From JAULUH01 sp032111745 (GTDB lineage: Bacteria; Chloroflexota; Anaerolineae; JAAEKA01): a stretch of 5,386 nt of DNA. The notes below the pieces were generated by a model that was not told where the DNA came from, ran no database searches, and was given only the letters and a program-made list of their open reading frames with translations. Shown here one piece after another: positions 1 through 5,212 of this stretch (positions within the stretch are counted from its first letter, which is position 1; every line of letters starts with the position of its first letter). The stretch is taken from positions 1 to 5,386 of the forward strand of contig JAULUH010000185.1 in the NCBI GenBank assembly GCA_032111745.1, given 5' to 3'. The translations under genes and the position numbers were made by a program.

Positions 1-1
1 G

Positions 2-322
2 GTCGGGCTGCGTTACGACAACTGGAAGTTCGTCTTTGCGGAGCAGCGGGTCCAGGGGACGGTCCAGATCTGGGCTGAGCCGTTCGTCTTCCTGCGGGTG
101 CCCAAGATCTTCAACCTGCGCACCGACCCCTTCGAGCGGGCCGACATCACCTCCAACACCTACTATGACTGGATGATCGACCGCGTCTACCTGACCTATG
201 CGGCGCAGTTCCTGGTGCGGCAGTTCCTGGAGACCTTCGCCGAGTTCCCGCCGCGCATGAAGCCGGCCAGCTTCACGGTGGACGACATCATGAAGAAGAT
301 GGAGCAGAGTTTCGACTACTAA
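2..322 (+). CDS. Arylsulfatase, C-terminal part (5' end outside window)
   Basis: This is the last 106 codons of an open frame that enters from the left edge and stops at TAA 320-322. Visible motifs are YDNWKFVFAEQR, then WAEPF, VPKIFNLRTDPFERADITS and TYYDWMIDR. These are typical of the C-terminal subdomain of type I (formylglycine-dependent) arylsulfatases, where the protein is described by a 'LRVPKLFNLRxDPxERAD' signature. Such enzymes hydrolyse sulfate esters to release inorganic sulfate. The catalytic CxPxR motif and metal-binding residues lie in the N-terminal part, which is not in the window, so activity and any signal peptide cannot be judged. An internal GTG at 98 is only a codon within the domain, not a likely start. 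A sulfate permease follows downstream on the same strand, which fits a sulfate-ester-use context (inference). The family call is confident; the substrate is unknown. Confidence 0.9.
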   Translation, partial: VGLRYDNWKFVFAEQRVQGTVQIWAEPFVFLRVPKIFNLRTDPFERADITSNTYYDWMIDRVYLTYAAQFLVRQFLETFAEFPPRMKPASFTVDDIMKKMEQSFDY

Positions 323-373
323 ATCCTCCACGCAATGCCTGACAACCTTCAACGGCTCACAGAGGAGAAACCG

Positions 374-583
374 ATGAAGAATGACAAGGCGCCGTCAGGA
401 GCGCTCCCCACCAACGGCACCGTGGATCTCCACTTCGGCCCCGCAGCGCCCGTCGGCAAGGAAAGCAACTGGCTGCCGACCCTTCCCGGGCGTGGCTGGT
501 TCGCCCTCCTCCGCTTCTACGCGCCGACCGAGCCCTACTTCGACCGAAGCTGGTCGCTGCCCGACATCGAGCGGGTCAAGTGA
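374..583 (+). pseudogene. DUF1214 C-terminal fragment of a DUF1254-family protein
   Basis: This short frame (69 codons from ATG 374, or 82 from ATG 335) encodes only the tail of a DUF1254/DUF1214 protein. The recognisable stretch is NGTVDLHFGP, then GKESNWLPT, PGRGWFALLRFYAPTEPYFD and LPDIERVK, ending at TGA 581-583. Full-length members are usually several hundred residues, with DUF1254 first and DUF1214 last, so at least 80% of the gene is missing. ATG 374 is preceded by AGAGGAG (361-367) at 6 bases and is the better start if the piece is still translated. The family function is poorly known. It often sits near sulfatases and HAD hydrolases, as here (remembered context, not checked). Most likely a degraded gene; a surviving small protein cannot be excluded. 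Confidence 0.75.
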
Positions 584-642
584 CGGGTCGCGTGCGCGTC
601 TGGGGCTGGCTGGCTGGCGGCTGGCCAGCCGGTCCGGCAGGC

Positions 643-781
643 GCGCACAAGCTCCTTCATTTCCGCCGTCCCACGCCCCTGGACAGGCAGAACATCGTGC
701 GGATGAACCGAGGACAGGCTCTACTCGATGGCGGTCGTCGACACGTCAAAGGGCGCTACGATCCGCGTCGTCGATCCGTAA
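643..781 (+). pseudogene. DUF1254 N-terminal fragment with frameshift
   Basis: Two adjacent frames together spell a DUF1254 N-terminal core. From about 643 the first frame gives AHKLLHFRRPTPLDRQ followed by NIVRMNR (to 711). After one extra base near 712 the next frame gives DRLYSMAVVDTSKGATIRV from 713, and ends at TAA 779-781. The family signature is roughly 'HFREPTPLDxQxVxRMNRDTLYSxAVVDxSxGAT', so the match runs straight across the frame change. No acceptable start is present: the frame opens with a GTG at 580 that overlaps the previous TGA, and its first 20 residues show no resemblance to the family. The rest of DUF1254 and all of DUF1214 are absent after 781. It is therefore a non-functional remnant, and it lies downstream of a C-terminal fragment of the same family. 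Confidence 0.7.
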
Positions 782-786
782 AACTC

Positions 787-793
787 AGGAGGT
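787..793 (+). promoter_or_regulatory. Strong Shine-Dalgarno of the HAD hydrolase gene
   Basis: AGGAGGT is a full anti-SD match placed 5 bases before ATG 799. It fixes the start of the HAD gene and shows that gene is set up for efficient translation independent of the decayed frames upstream. Confidence 0.8.
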
Positions 794-798
794 AATCA

Positions 799-1731
799 AT
801 GAGCGAGCCACTGTCCCTATGGAACAAAACTCCCACCCGCCAGGCGATCCTGGATTTTGTCGCTACGGTCACCGACGAGTCTGGCCCCAGCTACGTGCCG
901 CCGGCCGAGCGCATCGCCGTCTTCGACAACGACGGTACCCTGTGGTGCGAGAAACCGATGTATGTCCAGCTCGATTTCCTGCTCCGCCAGCTGGTGCAGC
1001 AGGCTCAGGCCGACCCCTCCCTGCGCTCACGGCAGCCCTGGCAGGCCGCCTGGGAAAAGGACTTCACCTGGCTCGGAGACGCCATCACCAGGCACTACCA
1101 GGGGGATGACAGCCTCCTGCGCGAGCTGCTGGCGGGGATCCTTGCCTTGTCCGCAGGCCAGGCCGTCGAGCACGTCGAGGCCGCGGCCAACGCTTTCGTC
1201 CAGAACGAACGACACCCCACACTGGGCTTGGCCTATCGAGATTGCGTCTATCAGCCGATGATCGAGCTGCTCCAGCTGTTGGAGGCCCATGGTTTCGCTA
1301 ACTACATCGTGTCCGGGGGCGGCCGCGATTTCATGCGCGGCTTTGCAGAGGACCTGTACGGCATCCCGCGCGAACGGATCATCGGCAGCACAGTAGCCTA
1401 TCGTTTCGTAGAGAGCGCGAGCGGCGGCGCCATCGTCCAGCGGGCCGACCTGGATGTGGTCAACGATGGTCCAGACAAAGCGATCCAGATCTGGAATGTG
1501 ATCGGCCGCCGCCCCATCCTGGCGGCCGGCAACTCCAACGGCGACCTGGCCATGCTGGCCTTTGCCGGCGGCCCGTCGCTGCCGGCGCTGCGCCTCCTGG
1601 TGGTGCATGACGACGCCCAGCGCGAGTTCGATTACATGGCCGGCGCGGAGAAGGCCCTCAGCGCGGCGCAGATACACGGCTGGACCACCGTGAGCATGCA
1701 ACGCGATTGGCGGCAGATATTTCCCACTTGA
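799..1731 (+). CDS. HAD-superfamily hydrolase (phosphatase-like)
   Basis: This 310-residue protein has all four HAD motifs. Motif I is VFDNDGTLW (nucleophile D43, general acid D45). Motif II is IVSGGG (S172). The motif III lysine is K227 in NDGPDKA. Motif IV is GNSNGD (residues 244-249, D249), a GDxxxD-type Mg2+ site with Asn at the first acidic position. A largely helical insert (about residues 55-160) between motifs I and II is a C1-type cap, as in phosphoserine-phosphatase-like members. The expected chemistry is phosphomonoester hydrolysis through an aspartyl-phosphate intermediate; the substrate is unknown. No signal peptide is seen, so it should be cytoplasmic. The start ATG is fixed by AGGAGGT upstream. 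It lies between sulfatase/DUF1254 remains and a SulP permease, all on one strand. Superfamily assignment is firm, exact function is not. Confidence 0.9.
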   Translation: MSEPLSLWNKTPTRQAILDFVATVTDESGPSYVPPAERIAVFDNDGTLWCEKPMYVQLDFLLRQLVQQAQADPSLRSRQPWQAAWEKDFTWLGDAITRHYQGDDSLLRELLAGILALSAGQAVEHVEAAANAFVQNERHPTLGLAYRDCVYQPMIELLQLLEAHGFANYIVSGGGRDFMRGFAEDLYGIPRERIIGSTVAYRFVESASGGAIVQRADLDVVNDGPDKAIQIWNVIGRRPILAAGNSNGDLAMLAFAGGPSLPALRLLVVHDDAQREFDYMAGAEKALSAAQIHGWTTVSMQRDWRQIFPT

Positions 1732-1803
1732 TCCGGGACATCTCGCATCGTCATCCTGGCGGTGACGGTGGCCATCCCTATGATGGTACATCCATCTGTG
1801 AAT

Positions 1804-1809
1804 AGGAGG
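1804..1809 (+). promoter_or_regulatory. Shine-Dalgarno of the SulP permease gene
   Basis: AGGAGG lies 4 bases before ATG 1814. The 82-bp gap after the HAD stop is otherwise unremarkable. The strong site supports ATG 1814 as the start of the permease. Confidence 0.7.
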
Positions 1810-1813
1810 CCTG

Positions 1814-3562
1814 ATGCGGTCCGGTATCGATAGCACTGTGCAGGCGCTGCGCCCTGAGCGATCCAACCTCAAATCGGACCTGATCGCCGGCCTGACCTTT
1901 GCCATCGTCAACGTGCCCCAGGCCATGGGCCACGCGGTGCTGGCCACGGTCAACCCGGTGCTGGGCATCTACACCCTGATGGTGGCCCTGCCTGTCGGCG
2001 CGCTGTTCACCGGCTCGGTGTTTATGAACGTCTCCACCACCGGCGCGCTGTCGGTGGCGGCCGGCTCTGCCCTGGCGACCGTCCCGGATGGCCAGCGGGC
2101 GCAGGCGTTGGTCATGCTGGTCCTGCTGGTTGGGGTGATCCAGTTGCTGGCTGGGCTGTTCAAGCTGGGCTTTGTGGTGCGCTTCGTCTCCAACTCGGTG
2201 ATGACCGGCTTCCTCAACGGCGTGGCCGTGCTGATCATCTTGGGCCAGTTGGGCGATCTGACCGGCTACCAGAGCCCCTTCAACAACAGCGTGGCGCGCG
2301 CTCTGGACCTGTTGCTGCGCCTGCCCAGGATCGACCTGCCAACCACGATCATTGGCCTGTTGACGCTGGCGCTGATCGTGCTGCTGCTCAGAACACGCTT
2401 GGGCCGCTTCGCCTTCATCATCGCCATAGGCGTCTCGACGCTGGTGCTGGTCCTGCTCTCGCTGCCGGTCTGGGGCGCCGAGCAGAGCTGGCAGGCGGTG
2501 CAGACGGTGGGCGACGTGGCCACCATTCCCCGCACCCTGCCTGACTTGGCCCTGCCCGCGCCCCGCTGGCTGCTTGGCATGCTGGTGCCGGCCTTCTCCG
2601 TGGCGATCATCGGGCTGATCCAGGGCGCCGGCGTCAGCCAGGCCTACCCCAACCCTGACGGCAAGTATCCCGACGTGTCGCGCGACTTCTTTGGCCAGGG
2701 CGCAGCCAACATCGCAGCCAGCTTCGTCAGCGGCCTGCCGGCCGGCGGGTCGATCTCCGGCACGGCGCTGATCATGAGCGCCGGCGCCCGCTCGCGCTGG
2801 ACCAACATCTCGGCGGGCCTGTTCGTGGCCGTGATCGTCCTGCTGGCCGCGCCGCTGGTTGAGCTCGTTCCCATGCCTGCGCTGGCCGCGCTGTTGATCG
2901 TGGCCGGTTACCAGGGCCTGCGCCTGGAGGAGGCGCAGACCATCTGGCGCACCAGCAGGGTTTCGACCGCGGTCATGGTCCTGACCTTCCTGGCCACGCT
3001 GTTCATCCCTTTGCAGTACGCAGTCCTGCTGGGCGTGGCCTTCAGCGTTGTGCTCTACGTCGCTCGCCAGTCTAACAAGATCGTGGTGACGTGGATCGCC
3101 CTTGTGCCCGGCGGGCTACCCGTTGAGCGTCCGGCGCCCAAGGAACTGCCCAGCCACCAGTTCACCATGCTCCAGATCTACGGCAGCCTCTTTTTCGCCG
3201 CGGCTAAGAACCTGGAGGAGATGCTGCCCAGCGTGGAGAACACCACCCGCGCGGCCGTCGCCCTGGGGCTGCGGGGCAAGGCCGAGATCGGCAGTACCTT
3301 CATCACCGTCTTGCAGCGCTACGCCGAGGCGCTGCAGGCCCGCGACAGCAAGCTGATGCTGGTAGGCGTCGATCAGCGCGTGCTCGACCAGCTCGCCAGA
3401 ACCGGGCTGCTCCAGCGCATCGGCGAGGAGAACGTCTTTCTGGCCACGCCGCAGGTGGGCGAGGCCATGAACCAGGCCGCGGCCGCGGCCTATGCCTGGC
3501 TGGGCCAGCCGCCGGCCGGCGCTGAACGGGGCGCGGGCCAGGCGCCCCCGGAGGTTTCGTGA
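1814..3562 (+). CDS. SulP family inorganic anion (sulfate) permease with STAS domain
   Basis: This 582-residue protein has the SulP/SLC26 layout: a long hydrophobic transport domain (about residues 20-418, many membrane helices) followed by a cytoplasmic STAS domain (about 448-555). Family marks are DLIAGLTFAIVNVPQAMGHAVL near residues 22-43 (the TM1 'PQAMGYA' motif), IIGLIQGAGVS (265-275) and GGSISGTALIMSAGARS (311-327), which matches the family 'GxxSRxAxNxxAGARTP' helix. Members are proton- or sodium-coupled transporters or exchangers of sulfate, bicarbonate or other anions; substrate cannot be set from sequence. Compared with classical sulfate permeases, TM1 reads 'GHAVL' and the STAS loop reads AEIGSTF (490-496) instead of a D-S/T-S/T-G type turn. 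The stop overlaps the next start by 4 bases, implying translational coupling. The upstream sulfatase makes sulfate a reasonable substrate (inference). Confidence 0.92.
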   Translation: MRSGIDSTVQALRPERSNLKSDLIAGLTFAIVNVPQAMGHAVLATVNPVLGIYTLMVALPVGALFTGSVFMNVSTTGALSVAAGSALATVPDGQRAQALVMLVLLVGVIQLLAGLFKLGFVVRFVSNSVMTGFLNGVAVLIILGQLGDLTGYQSPFNNSVARALDLLLRLPRIDLPTTIIGLLTLALIVLLLRTRLGRFAFIIAIGVSTLVLVLLSLPVWGAEQSWQAVQTVGDVATIPRTLPDLALPAPRWLLGMLVPAFSVAIIGLIQGAGVSQAYPNPDGKYPDVSRDFFGQGAANIAASFVSGLPAGGSISGTALIMSAGARSRWTNISAGLFVAVIVLLAAPLVELVPMPALAALLIVAGYQGLRLEEAQTIWRTSRVSTAVMVLTFLATLFIPLQYAVLLGVAFSVVLYVARQSNKIVVTWIALVPGGLPVERPAPKELPSHQFTMLQIYGSLFFAAAKNLEEMLPSVENTTRAAVALGLRGKAEIGSTFITVLQRYAEALQARDSKLMLVGVDQRVLDQLARTGLLQRIGEENVFLATPQVGEAMNQAAAAAYAWLGQPPAGAERGAGQAPPEVS

Positions 3563-3864
3563 GCGCTGTGACGACCGAACACCCATCTAACAAGAGCGTC
3601 GAGCGCTTGAAGGCGCCGCGTGCTGCTGCCATAGCCGGCATCCTGTTCGCGATTCTGTTCACCGCAAGCATCAGCTTGATCCGCATCAACATCCCGGCGG
3701 ACCTTGCCGGGGAAGCGAGTTGGATCAAGAGCGGGTACAGGCCGCTTTCTTCACGTCGTAGCTGGCTCGACAGGCGCTCAATGAACACTGTCCTCGTCGA
3801 TCTCCTGCCCCTGATCCTGGGCGCGGCGTTGGTGCCGCTGTGTCCCATCGTGGTGCTGGCCTGA
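3559..3864 (+). CDS. Small membrane ORF, apparent fusion of two truncated genes
   Basis: This 101-residue frame starts at GTG 3559, overlapping the SulP TGA in a GTGA junction, with GGAGG at 3550-3554. Residues 17-60 (LKAPRAAAIAGILFAILF to about IRINIPADLAGEASW) resemble the first helix of a longer conserved bacterial membrane protein, but its remaining helices are missing. From M75 (ATG 3781) the sequence NTVLVDLLPLILGAALVPL resembles the N-terminus of a GAP-type (Sap, sulfolipid-addressing) membrane protein, but it stops at TGA 3862-3864 after one helix, where family members run to about 200 residues. The junction (residues 61-74, RPLSSRRSWLDRRS) is charged and unlike either. I read it as two gene starts joined by deletions and still open in frame. 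It could be expressed as a two-helix peptide; function unknown. Both family resemblances are from memory and moderate. Confidence 0.5.
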   Translation: MSAVTTEHPSNKSVERLKAPRAAAIAGILFAILFTASISLIRINIPADLAGEASWIKSGYRPLSSRRSWLDRRSMNTVLVDLLPLILGAALVPLCPIVVLA

Positions 3865-3896
3865 TCGGGGCTGGCGCATAGCTAGCAAAGAAACCG

Positions 3897-3917
3897 GCCG
3901 GCGGATCGATTGCCGGC
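3897..3917. repeat. Short inverted repeat upstream of DUF1622 gene
   Basis: GCCGGC occurs at 3897-3902 and 3912-3917 around a 9-base spacer and can form a 6-bp GC-only stem. It lies in the 78-bp gap before the DUF1622 start. There is no T-run after it, so it is a weak terminator or attenuator candidate at most, and may be chance in GC-rich DNA. Confidence 0.25.
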
Positions 3918-3942
3918 ACAGCAACGAACCAGAACGACCACC

Positions 3943-4380
3943 ATGCTTCACTATCTCCTCGCCAACAACGCCGCCGCCAGCCCCGTCTTCGCGTGGATCG
4001 AACGCGCTGCGATCTTCATCGAGGTGCTGGCGGTGGCCATCATCGTCTTCGCCATCGTCGTTGCGCTGCTGCGTTACCTGGTGGACTTTGCGCTAGACCG
4101 GGGGCGCGGCCAGCTCTACCATCAGCTCAAGATCAGCCTGGGCAAGGCGCTGCTGTTGGGCCTGGAGGTGCTGGTGGCAGCCGACATCGTCCACACCGTG
4201 GCGCTGGAGGCCACGCTGGAAAGCGTCTTCGTACTGGGGCTGCTGGTGCTCGTCCGCACCTTCCTGAGCTGGGCGCTGGTGGTGGAGATGGAAGGGCGCT
4301 GGCCCTGGCAGCCGCGACATCAGAATCATCCGCTGCCTGCGACTGGAACCTCCCAACAACCTGAACCTTCAAGCCAGTAA
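3943..4380 (+). CDS. DUF1622 family membrane protein
   Basis: This 145-residue protein has three predicted membrane helices (about residues 22-46, 66-86 and 93-115). The DUF1622 pattern is clear: FIEVLAVAIIVFAIV in helix 1, then LGKALLLGLEVLVAADIVHTV, then ALEATLESVFVLGLLVLVRT and FLSWALVVEMEGRWPWQP. The acidic residues E75 and D81 within helix 2 are typical of the family. The 25-residue Pro/Ser/Gln-rich tail after WPWQP is probably disordered. ATG 3943 is chosen because homologues begin close to here. An in-frame TTG at 3910 would add 11 residues (PAQQRTRTTT), and neither start has a clear Shine-Dalgarno. The biochemical role of DUF1622 is unknown; it sits in the cytoplasmic membrane. Being on the same strand behind the SulP gene, it may share its transcript. 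Confidence 0.88.
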   Translation: MLHYLLANNAAASPVFAWIERAAIFIEVLAVAIIVFAIVVALLRYLVDFALDRGRGQLYHQLKISLGKALLLGLEVLVAADIVHTVALEATLESVFVLGLLVLVRTFLSWALVVEMEGRWPWQPRHQNHPLPATGTSQQPEPSSQ

Positions 4381-4845
4381 ACGATTGGGGAGCGCCTCCG
4401 CTGCGCGCCAGCAGATACATCCCGTAGAGTACCGTGACGGCCAGATCGCGCAGATCGATGGCGTCTGCCGGGGCGATACAGGCATGGCCGTTTCATGCGG
4501 TCATCCCGCTGGACCCGGCAGCCACGCCCGGCCAATACCGACACTCGGCGGTGGACTGGAGAAGCACACGCGATCACAGGAGCACCCATGGCGCAGGAAG
4601 AGACGCCACTGGCAGAGTGGCTGATCGCCTCATGCGCGGGACCCTACCCCAAACCGCTTCCGGCACCGCCCAAGCCGGCTCCGCAGCGCGCGGTCGGCCA
4701 CGCGGTTCCAGCGCCAGTTCAACGACGAGCGCCTTCAAGGCGGAACGCATGGTCAGCCAGGTGCCCTACTTGAGACAAAATGCAAGTAGCACCTGGGGGA
4801 CATCGTCTTCCCCTTCGAGTTGGACCAATGAGTCACACATCGGGG
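4381..4845. other. Gene-poor spacer with no convincing coding region
   Basis: About 465 bp after the DUF1622 stop contain several open frames, but none has family motifs, membrane pattern or a good ribosome site. The translations are rich in Arg, Pro, Ser and Ala, as expected of non-coding GC-rich DNA. ATG 4589 lies after AGGAG (4578-4582) at 6 bases and opens a 61-codon frame beginning MAQEETPLAEWLIAS, but it becomes Pro/Arg-rich and unlike a folded protein, so I do not call it. A minus-strand scrap and a possible transposase scrap are described separately. No T-tailed hairpin was seen to end the upstream transcript. Confidence 0.5.
4679..4793 (+). mobile_element. Possible transposase (rve/IS481-like) C-terminal remnant
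   Basis: One frame reads RFQRQFNDER (4703-4732), close to the 'RFxREFNEERPHEALG' end of integrase-core transposases of the IS481/IS3 kind. The expected 'PHEALG' continuation is lost. The neighbouring frame instead gives RRNAWSARCPT, vaguely like 'ALGMRCPA', which would need another frameshift. No upstream DDE domain, start codon or terminal inverted repeats are visible. The match is short and the call is tentative. Confidence 0.22.
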
Positions 4846-4876
4846 TTGCCACGCAACGGGACAAACGTGGTATACT
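4846..4876 (+). promoter_or_regulatory. Sigma-70-like promoter candidate with extended -10
   Basis: TTGCCA at 4846-4851 and TATACT at 4871-4876 are spaced by 19 bases, with TGG directly before the -10 giving an extended -10 (TGnTATACT). The predicted start is near 4883. No protein gene follows on this strand until ychF at 5213, so it may drive a small RNA, or be unused. The 19-bp spacer is longer than the ideal 17. Confidence 0.4.
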
Positions 4877-4882
4877 GTGTAG

Positions 4883-5000
4883 CGATAACGGGCTGCGTTG
4901 GACTTTTTTTTGAACCAGCGGTAAGCTATGGGAACTGCGGATGGTGCCCTTTGGGCTACCCCCGTACGCACGGCTGGGGAAACATACCAGCCGTGCGTAC
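4883..5000 (+). ncRNA. Candidate structured small RNA (unassigned)
   Basis: Between a promoter-like site and a strong hairpin, this stretch folds locally three times. CGTTGG pairs with CCAGCG around a T8-containing loop. GGTGCCC (4943-4949) pairs with GGGC-T-ACC (4953-4960) around TTT. The 14-bp perfect hairpin (4964-5000) closes the end. I do not recognise it as 6S, SRP, tmRNA or RNase P RNA. The structures are equally possible on the minus strand as trailer of the tRNA transcript, so the existence and strand of an RNA are uncertain. Confidence 0.18.
4964..5000 (-). terminator. Perfect 14-bp hairpin behind tRNA-Pro
   Basis: GTACGCACGGCTGG (4964-4977) is exactly complementary to CCAGCCGTGCGTAC (4987-5000) across a 9-base loop. 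On the minus strand the stem begins two bases after the tRNA CCA end, the usual place for a tRNA terminator or processing stop. No T-run follows on the minus strand (it continues GGGGGTAGCCC), and none follows on the plus strand, so it is not a textbook intrinsic terminator. It could stop transcripts from either side. Confidence 0.55.
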
Positions 5001-5002
5001 TG

Positions 5003-5079
5003 TGGTCGGGGCGAGAGGACTTGAACCTCCGACCTCACGGACCCGAACCGTGCGCGCTACCGAACTGCGCTACGCCCCG
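5003..5079 (-). tRNA. tRNA-Pro (anticodon CGG)
   Basis: The minus strand folds into a complete cloverleaf. The acceptor stem CGGGGCG/CGCCCCG is perfect, with the C1-G72 pair typical of bacterial tRNA-Pro and A73. The D stem is GCGC/GCGC with loop AGTTCGGTA. The anticodon stem is CACGG/CCGTG with loop TTCGGGT, giving anticodon CGG (plus-strand 5043-5045), which reads CCG codons. The T stem is GGAGG/CCTCT with loop TTCAAGT. The 3' CCA is encoded (complement of 5003-5005). A promoter lies directly upstream and a hairpin directly downstream, so it appears to be a single-gene transcript, convergent with the gene cluster on the left and divergent from ychF. Confidence 0.96.
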
Positions 5080-5090
5080 AGAGTATCTTG

Positions 5091-5119
5091 ATTATACTGC
5101 GGCTGTTGGCTTTTGGCAA
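5091..5119 (-). promoter_or_regulatory. Near-consensus sigma-70 promoter of tRNA-Pro
   Basis: On the minus strand TTGCCA (5119-5114) and TATAAT (5096-5091) are separated by exactly 17 bases. The predicted start near 5084 is about 5 bases before the tRNA 5' end at 5079. A perfect -10, 4/6 -35 and ideal spacing are what a highly expressed tRNA gene should have. Confidence 0.8.
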
Positions 5120-5153
5120 ACGGCGGCCCGGGCCGTGTGAGCAGGCGGGCGGG

Positions 5154-5183
5154 AACACGGACGGACACGGACGAACACGGACG
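5154..5183 (+). repeat. 10-bp tandem repeat, three copies, before ychF
   Basis: AACACGGACG (5154-5163), GACACGGACG (5164-5173) and AACACGGACG (5174-5183) stand head to tail; copies one and three are identical and the middle one differs at its first base. The array ends 29 bases before the ychF start, so it falls in its leader or promoter region. It looks like a simple-sequence expansion; no protein-binding role is evident. Confidence 0.75.
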
Positions 5184-5212
5184 CCAGACCGGAGCACGTA
5201 CAAGGACACAAT

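Noticed and set aside
618..631. CGGCTGGCCAGCCG palindrome
   Set aside because: It has no loop and no T-run, and sits in a GGCTGGCTGGC low-complexity tract between gene remnants; likely chance or repeat slippage.
381..1109. Long plus-strand open frame of 242 codons over the DUF1254 remnants and the HAD start
   Set aside because: It is Arg/Ser/Pro-rich with no motifs, and its last third overlaps the clearly real HAD gene in another frame; a shadow of GC-rich DNA.
1757..1784. Possible promoter before SulP (TATGAT at 1779-1784)
   Set aside because: The -10 is fair but the matching -35 position (TGGCGG) is poor; read-through from the HAD gene is as likely.
1027..1968. Minus-strand open frame of 313 codons
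   Set aside because: It lies opposite the HAD gene and the SulP start, whose motifs are certain; composition is His/Arg/Gln-rich and lacks any recognisable domain.
3116..3848. Minus-strand open frames opposite the STAS end of SulP
   Set aside because: They are antisense shadows with Arg/Ala/Pro-rich translations and no motif or ribosome site.
4904..4911. Run of eight T as an intrinsic terminator
   Set aside because: No adjacent GC-rich stem precedes it; the run lies in the loop of a weak CGTTGG/CCAGCG stem instead.
4434..4913. Open frame of 159 codons in the spacer
   Set aside because: Ser/Arg/Ala-rich translation without family motif or ribosome site, running through a promoter-like element; probably non-coding.
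4780..5140. Open frames spanning the tRNA region
   Set aside because: They run across the certain tRNA-Pro gene and its promoter, so they are not genes; similar 'proteins' in databases are usually mis-called tRNA antisense frames.
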